Source of the DNA: Alphaproteobacteria bacterium
Lineage (GTDB): Bacteria; Pseudomonadota; Alphaproteobacteria; Caulobacterales; Aquidulcibacteraceae
NCBI GenBank assembly: GCA_027485915.1
Contig: JAIXQA010000028.1
Coordinates: forward strand, 40,280 to 104,279
Direction: 5' to 3'
Length of the DNA: 64,000 nucleotides
The translations under genes and the position numbers were made by a program. Below the pieces are notes generated by a model that had not been told where the DNA came from, searched no databases, and worked only from the letters and a program-made list of their open reading frames with translations. Position 1 is the stretch's first letter; the number at the start of each line of letters is the position of its first letter. Positions 46,064 through 53,632 of the stretch are shown piece by piece.

Positions 46064-47830
46064 CTACACCAACTGCCGCCCCTTCTCGTCAATGGCGGTG
46101 CCAAGGTCTTGGCCATCGTCGCCCAAGAGCATTTCATTATGTGCCGCACCGGATGGGATCATGGGGAAGCAGTTCTCGTCCTTGGTGACGCGGCAGTCAA
46201 AGATTACCGGGCCATCATGGTCGATCATCGCTTGGATCGCGTCGTCCAATAAAGCAGGATCGTCGCACCGGATCCCCTTGGCCCCAAAGGCTTCGGCAAG
46301 CTTCACAAAGTCAGGCAAAGAGTGGGAATAGCTTTGGGAGTAGCGCTCGCCATGCAGCAATTGCTGCCATTGGCGCACCATGCCCATCCACTCATTATTC
46401 AGGATAAAGATTTTAACCGGCAGGCCATATTGGACCGCACAGCTCATTTCTTGCATGCACATTTGGATGCTGGCTTCGCCCGCAATGTCGATCACCAAGC
46501 CGTCCTTATGCGCCATTTGCACGCCAATGGCGGCAGGCAGGCCATAGCCCATGGTGCCGAGGCCGCCTGAGGTCATCCAGCGATTAGGCTCTTCAAAGCG
46601 ATAGAATTGGGCGGCCCACATTTGGTGCTGGCCCACTTCGGTGGTGATGAAAGTCTTGCGATCCTTGGTCAGTTCATAGAGGCGCTCAACCGCATATTGG
46701 GGTTTAATCACCTCGCCGCTTTGGCGATAGGCAAAGCCTTTGCGCGCACGCCAGGTTTCAATCTGGGCGTTCCAAGCGGCAAGGTCGGCCCGCTTGCCAA
46801 CCCGCGCCTGCCATTGCGCCAAGAGGGCGGCAATCGCTTTGCCCGCATCGGCGACAATGCCAATATCCACCCGCACATTCTTATTGATGCTGGAAGGATC
46901 AATATCGACATGGATTTTCTTCGAATTGGGCGAGAAAGCGTCCAAACGCCCGGTCACGCGGTCATCAAAGCGCGCGCCCAAGCAGATCATCACATCGCAA
47001 TCATGCATGGCCATATTGGCTTCATAGGCCCCATGCATGCCCAACATGCCGAGCCATTGTGGATCACTCGCCGGGAAGCTACCCAAGCCCATCAGGGTTG
47101 ATGTCACGGGGAATCCCGTTGCCGCTGCCAATTGGCGCAAGAGTTTAGAAGCTTCTGGCCCTGCATTAATGACACCACCGCCGGTATAGAAGATGGGCTT
47201 TTTAGCCGAAGCCATCAGCTCCACCGCTTTTTCAATCGCGAGAAGATCAGGGTTCGTGGGCGGGCGATAATTGGGCGAAAGATCGTTCGGCTTGCCACGA
47301 TAAATCGTCTTCTTAAACTGAACATCCTTTGGAATATCGATCAAAACAGGACCCGGACGGCCCGTGGTCGCCACTTGAAACGCCTCATGCACGATCCGCT
47401 CTAAATCATTGACGTCCTTGACCAGATAATTGTGCTTGGTGGCCGAGCGCGTGATCCCCGTGGTATCGCATTCCTGAAACGCGTCGGAGCCGATCAAATG
47501 TGACGGTACTTGACCTGTGATACAGACCAAGGGGATCGAATCCATCAAAGCATCAACCAGCGCCGTCACCGCATTGGTGGCCCCAGGGCCCGATGTCACC
47601 AAGAGGACGCCGCATTTGCCAGTTGAGCGGGCATAGCCTTCTGCCGCATGGCCTGCCCCCTGCTCGTGGCGCACAAGCACATGGTGGATCTGCTCTTGCT
47701 GATACAGCGCATCATAAATCGGCAAGACCGCCCCACCGGGATAGCCAAAAATTGTTTCCACGCCCTGCTCTTGCATGGCCCGCACCAGAATTTCGGCACC
47801 TGTCATTTCAATGGGTTCAGGTTTTGTCAT
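46064..47830 (-). CDS. ilvB: Acetolactate synthase large (catalytic) subunit
   Basis: 588 residues from MTKPEPIEMTGAEILVRAMQ. FGYPGGAVLPIYDAL and the catalytic Glu56 in RHEQGAGHAAEGYAR are in the N-terminal domain; the ThDP/Mg motif reads AGEASIQMCMQEM, the form common in Alphaproteobacteria in place of GDGS. NNEWMGMVRQWQQ lies after it. It condenses pyruvate with pyruvate or 2-oxobutyrate, the first common step to Val/Leu/Ile. An attenuator precedes it (47910-48075). A longer in-frame start at 47860 is less likely. Confidence 0.96.
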   Translation of the reverse strand: MTKPEPIEMTGAEILVRAMQEQGVETIFGYPGGAVLPIYDALYQQEQIHHVLVRHEQGAGHAAEGYARSTGKCGVLLVTSGPGATNAVTALVDALMDSIPLVCITGQVPSHLIGSDAFQECDTTGITRSATKHNYLVKDVNDLERIVHEAFQVATTGRPGPVLIDIPKDVQFKKTIYRGKPNDLSPNYRPPTNPDLLAIEKAVELMASAKKPIFYTGGGVINAGPEASKLLRQLAAATGFPVTSTLMGLGSFPASDPQWLGMLGMHGAYEANMAMHDCDVMICLGARFDDRVTGRLDAFSPNSKKIHVDIDPSSINKNVRVDIGIVADAGKAIAALLAQWQARVGKRADLAAWNAQIETWRARKGFAYRQSGEVIKPQYAVERLYELTKDRKTFITTEVGQHQMWAAQFYRFEEPNRWMTSGGLGTMGYGLPAAIGVQMAHKDGLVIDIAGEASIQMCMQEMSCAVQYGLPVKIFILNNEWMGMVRQWQQLLHGERYSQSYSHSLPDFVKLAEAFGAKGIRCDDPALLDDAIQAMIDHDGPVIFDCRVTKDENCFPMIPSGAAHNEMLLGDDGQDLGTAIDEKGRQLV

Positions 47831-47909
47831 GGTTCTGGTCTCAATTTCTGTGTCGTACATTTGGGGTAGGCTTCCAAGTTTTGGTGCTTATGGCGGGTTT
47901 TTAGGCATG

Positions 47910-47934
47910 AAAAAAGGGGCTTGGTGAGCCCCTT
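47910..47934 (-). terminator. Attenuator terminator upstream of ilvB
   Basis: AAGGGGCT (47914-47921) pairs with AGCCCCTT (47927-47934); on the minus strand it is followed by six U. Its 11 bases at 47918-47928 are fully complementary to 47971-47981 in the leader peptide region, which would form an alternative antiterminator. Confidence 0.88.
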
Positions 47935-47964
47935 GTGTTGCAACGCCGCGATCTGGTGAGAGGT

Positions 47965-48018
47965 CTAGCCCTCACCAAGCCGCGGCATTCTAACGAGTAC
48001 AAGTGCGACGTTGCGCAT
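47965..48018 (-). CDS. ilvB leader peptide (Val/Leu-rich)
   Basis: The peptide is 17 residues, MRNVALVLVRMPRLGEG, ending TAG. Five of the residues 4-9 are Val or Leu (V4, L6, V7, L8, V9), as in the ivbL-type leader peptides that control acetolactate synthase by ribosome stalling. GAGGA stands about 9 nt before the ATG, and a promoter lies 22 nt further up. The last codons contain one strand of the hairpins that choose between termination and read-through: 47971-47977 pairs with 47954-47960, and 47971-47981 with 47918-47928. Confidence 0.85.
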   Translation of the reverse strand: MRNVALVLVRMPRLGEG

Positions 48019-48046
48019 GATGGAGTTTCCTCAAACTTCTGCAAAA

Positions 48047-48075
48047 GGCATAAACATGCGCCACGCCTTGGTCAA
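48047..48075 (-). promoter_or_regulatory. Promoter of ilvB leader transcript
   Basis: On the minus strand TTGACC (48075-48070), 17 bp, TATGCC (48052-48047). The predicted start near 48040 gives a 5' leader of about 22 nt before the leader-peptide ATG. Confidence 0.7.
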
Positions 48076-48264
48076 GCAAAATTTCCTAGAATTATTTTCT
48101 ATTTTTAAGGTTGATTGTGGAATTTAGGTCCAAAAACACATGAAACTCACACAAAACCGTGTTCTATCCATTTCGGTTGTTTGCAAGCGGACAAGTTTGG
48201 TTAAGCTGCACCCTAAATCAATGTGCTTGAATCAATCCAGCACAAAAAGAATTTGGGGGAAAAT

Positions 48265-49692
48265 ATGACGGACGCTTCTGCAGCAGGGCCCGATACCACG
48301 TCACAAGCAGGGTCAACGGCCCCGACAAACGCCAGCCCGGCCCTGCCGCTTTCAGCGGGCTATGTCCGTTATGCGCTTTGGATGCTGTTAATCATCTATA
48401 TCCTCAATTTTCTCGATCGCAGCATTGTTGGCATTTTGGCAGAAGATATTCGCCGCGATTTGGTGCTGGATGACTGGCAGATCGGCATTATGACGGGTCT
48501 GGCATTTGCCTTCTTCTACACGATCTTGGGCATCCCGATTGCCCGTCTCGCGGACCGTGGGGACCGCGTGACGATTATCTCCATCTCGCTTGCCGTCTGG
48601 AGTGGCTTTACCGCTTTGTGTGGCTTAGCGCAGAATTTCACCCAAATGCTGCTTGGCCGCATTGGTGTCGGCGTTGGCGAAGCAGGCTGTACGCCCGCGG
48701 CCCATTCTTTGATTTCTGATTATGTACCCGCCGATCGCCGTGCACGTGCGATTGCCTTTTATGGCTTGGGCGTGCCGGCGGGCAGTTTGCTGGGGGCTGT
48801 TTTAGGCGGAGTTATTGCAGACCTTTGGGGCTGGCGCACCGCCTTTTTGGTTGCGGGTTTACCCGGTGTCGCCTTGGCTCTGGTGGCTTGGTACACGTTG
48901 AAAGAGCCGCGCCGCCAATTGGGCTTCCCAGCGAAGCCAGCCACGGGCGAGGGTGGCTTTTTCCCAACCTTACTTATTTTGCTGAAGTCGCGCGCTTATG
49001 TGTTTGTCACTTTGGCTGCAGCCAGTGCGGCTTTCGTCAGCTATGGCCAGGGCGCGTTCACGCCGGCCTTCTTTCAACGTATTCACGGCATGAGCGCGGG
49101 CGAAGTTGGGGTTTGGCTGGGGATTTCGTCTGGCGTAGGCGGATTGATCGGAACTTGGCTAGGTGGCTATTTTGCCGACAAATATGGGGCGAAGAACCCC
49201 GCCGCCTTCCTTTATGTACCTGCAATCGGGATGGCGATTGCAAGCGTGACCTTCACACCGGGCTATCTGTCTGCTTCTTGGCAGAGCGCGCTCTTGCTGA
49301 TTTGGATTCCTGGCGTGTTGAATTCGCTTTGGTATGGGCCTGCCTTTGCCACTGTGCAGAAAGTGGTGCCGCCTAATCAGCGCGCCATGGCTGTTGCCAT
49401 CACCTTGTTTGTTGTCAATCTGGTCGGCCTTGGCATTGGGCCACTGTTTGCGGGCATTTTGTCCGACACACTCCGTAATCTGATGTTTGACGGAAGCGCT
49501 TTGGGCATTGCGGACTTCGCAACTGCTTGCGGCAAGACAGCGGCTACGGCGAGTGAAGCGGCCTGCATCACGGCACGCCAAGAAGGCCTGCGCTGGAGCT
49601 TGATTATCGCCTGTCACCTCGGCCTGATGAGTGCGGCCTTGTTCTGGCTAGGTGGACGCGCCCTATTGCCCGCTAAGGTGACACAATCTTGA
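48265..49692 (+). CDS. MFS transporter, Spns-type (paralog 1)
   Basis: 475 residues from MTDASAAGPDTTSQAG with TTGGGGGAAA before the ATG. Twelve helices are expected. The first is RYALWMLLIIYILNFLDRSI; the loop motif is IPIARLADRGDRVTIISIS; GRIGVGVGEAGCTPAAHSLI is the signature of the Spinster-like branch found in Caulobacterales and sphingomonads. Substrate is unknown (sphingolipid-type in animals, untested in bacteria). The next gene is a close paralog. Confidence 0.87.
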   Translation: MTDASAAGPDTTSQAGSTAPTNASPALPLSAGYVRYALWMLLIIYILNFLDRSIVGILAEDIRRDLVLDDWQIGIMTGLAFAFFYTILGIPIARLADRGDRVTIISISLAVWSGFTALCGLAQNFTQMLLGRIGVGVGEAGCTPAAHSLISDYVPADRRARAIAFYGLGVPAGSLLGAVLGGVIADLWGWRTAFLVAGLPGVALALVAWYTLKEPRRQLGFPAKPATGEGGFFPTLLILLKSRAYVFVTLAAASAAFVSYGQGAFTPAFFQRIHGMSAGEVGVWLGISSGVGGLIGTWLGGYFADKYGAKNPAAFLYVPAIGMAIASVTFTPGYLSASWQSALLLIWIPGVLNSLWYGPAFATVQKVVPPNQRAMAVAITLFVVNLVGLGIGPLFAGILSDTLRNLMFDGSALGIADFATACGKTAATASEAACITARQEGLRWSLIIACHLGLMSAALFWLGGRALLPAKVTQS

Positions 49693-49707
49693 TCTGATCG
49701 AGGCTTG

Positions 49708-49744
49708 GCCATGCAAATAAATCGAGGCATGGCATTGCTTTTTT
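49708..49744 (+). terminator. Possible weak terminator between MFS paralogs
   Basis: GCCATGC (49708-49714) pairs with GCATGGC (49727-49733), a 12-nt loop, then ATTGCTTTTTT. The stem is short, so this is tentative. Confidence 0.35.
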
Positions 49745-49813
49745 CCACATCGGCCCGATGGTGGACGGCTTAAGAAGGCAGGCGATAGACTTGCCCAACA
49801 GGGGAACGACCGG

Positions 49814-51229
49814 ATGGACAAATCTTCAGACACAATAATCGGCTCTGGAACGACAGGCTCACCTGCAGCTTTAAGCCCAAGTTATGTGCGCTATGCCCTG
49901 TGGATGCTGCTAATCATCTACACGCTCAACTTTGTCGACCGCCAGATTGTCGCGATTTTGGCAGAGCCGATCAAGAAGGATCTCGGTCTTACCGACAGCC
50001 AATTAGGCCTTTTGGGCGGCCTAGCTTTTGCTTTCTTCTACACCTTCCTTGGCATACCGATTGCGCGTTATGCTGAACGGGGGAATCGTGTCCGGATTAT
50101 CTCAGTCGCAGTGGTGGTCTGGAGTGGCTTTACAGCTCTATCCGGGGCAGCTCACAATTTCACCCAATTATTGCTGGCCCGGATCGGTGTTGGGGTTGGG
50201 GAAGCAGGCTGTACGCCCCCCGCCCACTCCCTGATTTCGGACTATGTCGGACCTGAAAAGCGGGCCTCGGCCCTAGCCTTTTATTCTTTAGGCGTACCAA
50301 TCGGGTCTGCCCTTGGCTTTATCGTAGGGGCCCTCATTGCACAGCAGTTTGGCTGGCGGGCAGCATTCTTTGCGGTAGGCTTGCCCGGCGTTGTCTTGGG
50401 TATCCTCGCTTGGGTTACGCTGAAAGAGCCGCGCAATTTAGGTCTTGTTACCCAGCCGAAAGCAGGCAGCGCGCCTAGCTTTGGGGATGCGCTCAAGGAA
50501 CTGCGTAAGAGAAAGTCCTATTGGTATGCCGTATTTGCCGCGACTACGATTTCTTTCCTCGGTTATGGCCATGCGTATTTCCTGCCGTCCTTCCTGACCC
50601 GCGTGCATGAAATGGGCCTGGCAGAGCGCGGGGCTGCGATGGCGGTTATGACCTTGGTCTCAGGGGTTGTTGGCACCTTGATCGGCGGCATGTTGGCCGA
50701 CCGGGCCGCCAAGAAAGACACCCGCGCCTATATGACGGTGCCGCTGATCGCGTTCGTGATTGGTATTCCCTTCTTCTGGATGGCGATGTTTGCAGAGACA
50801 GCGATGATGGCGATTATCTTCTTGGCGATCCCGACCTTGCTGAACTCGCTGTGGTATGGACCGGTCTATGCAGCGGTTCAAAGCCTGGTTCAGCCGCGCA
50901 CGCGGGCAACGGCGGTGGCGATCATGCTGTTTGTCGTCAATATGATCGGACTTGGCGCTGGGCCAACCGCGATTGGCTTCTTCTCTGACGTCTTTGCCAA
51001 TCAGCATTTCGCCACATTAGGGGCGAGTGCGGACTACGCTGTCTTCTGCGCGAAGGGGGCGGCAACAGCAGCCGATGCCATGTGTGCGGCAGCCCAAGCC
51101 GAAGGCATTCGCTGGTCGCTTTTGGCAACGTCCTCCGTCGGTGTTCTGGTCATCTTCTTCTTCTGGATGGGCCGGAAAACCATTGTGAAAGACCTTGCAG
51201 ATACGGCGGCAGAAGCAAAGGCCGCTTGA
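49814..51229 (+). CDS. MFS transporter, Spns-type (paralog 2)
   Basis: 471 residues, same plan as the gene upstream: SYVRYALWMLLIIYTLNFVD, IPIARYAERGNRVRIISVA, ARIGVGVGEAGCTPPAHSLI and NSLWYGPVYAAVQSLVQPRT. Protein identity with paralog 1 is high in helices 1-5 and around LWYGP, lower in the middle loop. This suggests an old tandem duplication with changed substrate range. A strong terminator follows. Confidence 0.87.
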   Translation: MDKSSDTIIGSGTTGSPAALSPSYVRYALWMLLIIYTLNFVDRQIVAILAEPIKKDLGLTDSQLGLLGGLAFAFFYTFLGIPIARYAERGNRVRIISVAVVVWSGFTALSGAAHNFTQLLLARIGVGVGEAGCTPPAHSLISDYVGPEKRASALAFYSLGVPIGSALGFIVGALIAQQFGWRAAFFAVGLPGVVLGILAWVTLKEPRNLGLVTQPKAGSAPSFGDALKELRKRKSYWYAVFAATTISFLGYGHAYFLPSFLTRVHEMGLAERGAAMAVMTLVSGVVGTLIGGMLADRAAKKDTRAYMTVPLIAFVIGIPFFWMAMFAETAMMAIIFLAIPTLLNSLWYGPVYAAVQSLVQPRTRATAVAIMLFVVNMIGLGAGPTAIGFFSDVFANQHFATLGASADYAVFCAKGAATAADAMCAAAQAEGIRWSLLATSSVGVLVIFFFWMGRKTIVKDLADTAAEAKAA

Positions 51230-51255
51230 CCTGAGAGGCAACAGCCTCGAAACAG

Positions 51256-51284
51256 GGCCGCCGAGCACCCTCGGCGGCCTTTTT
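51256..51284 (+). terminator. Rho-independent terminator after MFS paralog 2
   Basis: GGCCGCCGA / TCGGCGGCC (51256-51264 / 51271-51279), 6-nt loop, then TTTTT. It separates the transporter from purB, 22 bp downstream. Confidence 0.92.
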
Positions 51285-51306
51285 CCTGCATGATGGACTC
51301 CTACCA

Positions 51307-52623
51307 ATGATCCCCCGCTATGCCCGCCCTGAAATGATCGCCATCTGGGACGCTCAAACCCGCTTCAAAATCTGGTTTGAGATCGAAGCCCATGCGGCCG
51401 ATGCGCTGGCCGATTTAGGCGTGATCCCGAAGGAAGCCGCCAAGACCATTTGGGAAAGGGCCGGAAATGCGGTCTTTGATGTCGCGCGCATTGATGCGAT
51501 TGAGGCCGAGACCAAGCATGATGTGATCGCCTTCTTGACCCATTTGGCCGAGATTGTCGGCCCTGACGCCCGCTTCGTCCACCAGGGCATGACGAGCTCT
51601 GACGTGCTCGACACCTGCCTTGCGGTCCAACTGGCCCGCGCGAGTGACTTGTTGATCGCGGGCGTTGAAAGGGTGTTAGCCGCCCTTGAGACGCGGGCAA
51701 AAGAGCATAAGCACAGCGTGCGCATTGGGCGTAGCCACGGCATCCATGCAGAGCCTACCACATTTGGTGTCACGCTGGCTGGCTTCCATGCCGAGTTTCA
51801 GCGCGCCAAAGCCCGCTTGATTGCGGCCAAGGCTGAAATTGCGACCTGTGCGATCTCAGGTGCTGTAGGCACTTTTGCCCAAATCGACCCACGCGTTGAA
51901 GCACATGTTGCCGCCAAAATGGGTCTCGCGATTGAGCCCGTCTCCACCCAAGTCATCCCGCGCGACCGCCATGCTGCTTTCTTCTGCGCGCTCGCTGTTG
52001 TCGCCTCCTCCATCGAGCGCTTGGCGACCGAAATCCGCCACATGCAACGCACCGAAGTGCTGGAGGCGGAAGAATTCTTCTCGCCCGGGCAAAAGGGCTC
52101 TTCGGCCATGCCGCACAAGCGCAACCCCGTTCTGACTGAGAATTTGACGGGCCTTGCGCGCCTCGTCCGTTCAGCCGCTGTACCTGCACTTGAAAATGTG
52201 GCGCTTTGGCATGAGCGCGATATTTCGCACTCCAGTGTGGAGCGCGGCATTGGTCCAGATGCCACCATCCACCTCGACTTTGCATTGCATCGCCTTGCAG
52301 GTGTTGTTGAAAACCTTCTGATCTATCCAGAGCGGATGAAGGCCAATCTCGATTTACTGGGTGGGCTTCACAATTCCCAACGCGTGCTTTTGGCGCTGAC
52401 CCAAGCCGGGGCGAGCCGCGAGGATTCCTATAAGATGGTCCAAGCCAATGCGATGGCCGTGTGGTCGATGCCTAGCCCGCGGCCTGCAACCGCCTTGCTC
52501 GACCGGCTATTGGCCGACAGCGAGGTCACAAACCTCTTGACGCCCGATCATATCCAGAGCCTGTTTGACGACAGCCACCATTTCGCCCAAGTCGACACGA
52601 TCTTTGCGCGGGTGTTTGGCTAG
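51307..52623 (+). CDS. purB: Adenylosuccinate lyase
   Basis: 438 residues. It starts MIPRYARPEMIAIWDAQTRF and has HQGMTSSDVLDTC (substrate-binding), GRSHGIHAEPTTFG (catalytic His) and the signature GSSAMPHKRNP (264-274) with the catalytic Ser. Besides making AMP, it also acts in de novo purine synthesis at the SAICAR step. The last 4 bp overlap the opposing thioesterase gene. Confidence 0.95.
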   Translation: MIPRYARPEMIAIWDAQTRFKIWFEIEAHAADALADLGVIPKEAAKTIWERAGNAVFDVARIDAIEAETKHDVIAFLTHLAEIVGPDARFVHQGMTSSDVLDTCLAVQLARASDLLIAGVERVLAALETRAKEHKHSVRIGRSHGIHAEPTTFGVTLAGFHAEFQRAKARLIAAKAEIATCAISGAVGTFAQIDPRVEAHVAAKMGLAIEPVSTQVIPRDRHAAFFCALAVVASSIERLATEIRHMQRTEVLEAEEFFSPGQKGSSAMPHKRNPVLTENLTGLARLVRSAAVPALENVALWHERDISHSSVERGIGPDATIHLDFALHRLAGVVENLLIYPERMKANLDLLGGLHNSQRVLLALTQAGASREDSYKMVQANAMAVWSMPSPRPATALLDRLLADSEVTNLLTPDHIQSLFDDSHHFAQVDTIFARVFG

Positions 52624-53081
52624 GCTTTAGTTTCACTCTCACCCTCATCGCTCTTCAGCAAGAAATGGCCATGCAGGGCAGCAATCGGGTCTGCGCGGTC
52701 AAACTGCCAAGCCTCAACCCGCACATTGGCTATGCGGCGGCCGAGCTTGGTTACATGGGCGCGGGCATAGGTATCCACCGGCCTTCCAGAACGCAGATAA
52801 TCAATTGAAATATCAATAACCTTGGGAATTTTCTTACCACCTTGTGCTAAGAAAATCTGCGCCACAGCAGTCAGTTCCATCAAAGCCCCAACCACCCCGC
52901 CATGTAAGGCAGGCAGCATGGGATTGCCGATCAAATCATCCTTGAAGGGCAGAATAGCGGTCAGCTCATCGCCTTTGAGTTCCAATTGGACGCCCAAGAA
53001 TTTGGCATAGGGCACAGCCTGAAACATGGCGCTAAGCTCGCTTAAATTCACACGCGTTGGGCTGGCGGGTGCATCACTCAT
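52620..53081 (-). CDS. PaaI-type hotdog thioesterase 1
   Basis: 153 residues with the hotdog fold: PYAKFLGVQLELKGDEL, then LPALHGGVVGALMELTAV (the G-G-V-x-x-x-L-E/D helix) and DISIDYLRSGRPVDTYARA. The HGG is the acyl-CoA pocket motif. It hydrolyses acyl- or aryl-CoA; no exact substrate. It overlaps by 4 bp the neighbouring thioesterase gene, so the two make a translationally coupled pair that may form a mixed assembly. Confidence 0.83.
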   Translation of the reverse strand: MSDAPASPTRVNLSELSAMFQAVPYAKFLGVQLELKGDELTAILPFKDDLIGNPMLPALHGGVVGALMELTAVAQIFLAQGGKKIPKVIDISIDYLRSGRPVDTYARAHVTKLGRRIANVRVEAWQFDRADPIAALHGHFLLKSDEGESETKA

Positions 53082-53554
53082 TTCGGCGGCCTCCGGTTCT
53101 GCCCCATGCGAGCTGAAGTACCCATCATAAAGGCCGCTTGGGCCGCCGCAACCGGATCAGTTTCATCTGCGCCATCAAAGGCAAAAGCACGCACGAAAGC
53201 GACCGTTTTGGTCATGCGATAGCAATGGGCTTCGGCACGAATGGTCGCGCCCTTCTTGGCAGGTCGCATGTAGTCGATGCGAAGGTCGAGCGTGGCCGTT
53301 GACATCGGCTCGCTCAGCGCTGCAAAAGCTGCAACCCCGCAGGTATTGTCTAAAAGCGTCGTCACCACGCCTGACGCGATTACGCCGGTCTCTGGGTCAC
53401 CCACTAAATCCTCACGCCAATCCACTTCAACGACAGCGCGGGCTTCGGTGATGGAGACTACGCGCATGCCCAAAGCACGTGCTTGCGGCGTGCCTTGAAT
53501 CATCATGGCCCCGGCCGTTGCCATTCTTTGCCAAAGAGGTGTGTCATCACTCAT
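53078..53554 (-). CDS. PaaI-type hotdog thioesterase 2
   Basis: 158 residues. Hotdog motifs are ALGMRVVSITEARAVVEVDW, VIASGVVTTLLDNTCGVA (the helix with Asp) and LRIDYMRPAKKGATIRAEA. The motif HGG of the partner is replaced here by ASG. It lies first in a two-gene operon with thioesterase 1, overlapping by ATGA. Both are similar in layout but clearly diverged, so an old duplication is likely. Confidence 0.83.
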   Translation of the reverse strand: MSDDTPLWQRMATAGAMMIQGTPQARALGMRVVSITEARAVVEVDWREDLVGDPETGVIASGVVTTLLDNTCGVAAFAALSEPMSTATLDLRIDYMRPAKKGATIRAEAHCYRMTKTVAFVRAFAFDGADETDPVAAAQAAFMMGTSARMGQNRRPPK

Positions 53555-53632
53555 GAGGCTACCTTAATTGGGTGCGCTGGATTTGGAAACGTGGCAAGAC
53601 AGGGCAAATGCCCGCCTGATGGAGTGAAACGG

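Noticed and set aside
45795..46331. 178-residue plus-strand frame after hicB
   Set aside because: It runs across the structured repeat and into the end of ilvB; the translation has no domain-like pattern.
46064..47830. IlvB ThDP motif GEAS instead of GDGS taken as a defect
   Set aside because: This form is common in alphaproteobacterial acetolactate synthases and the rest of the site is intact.
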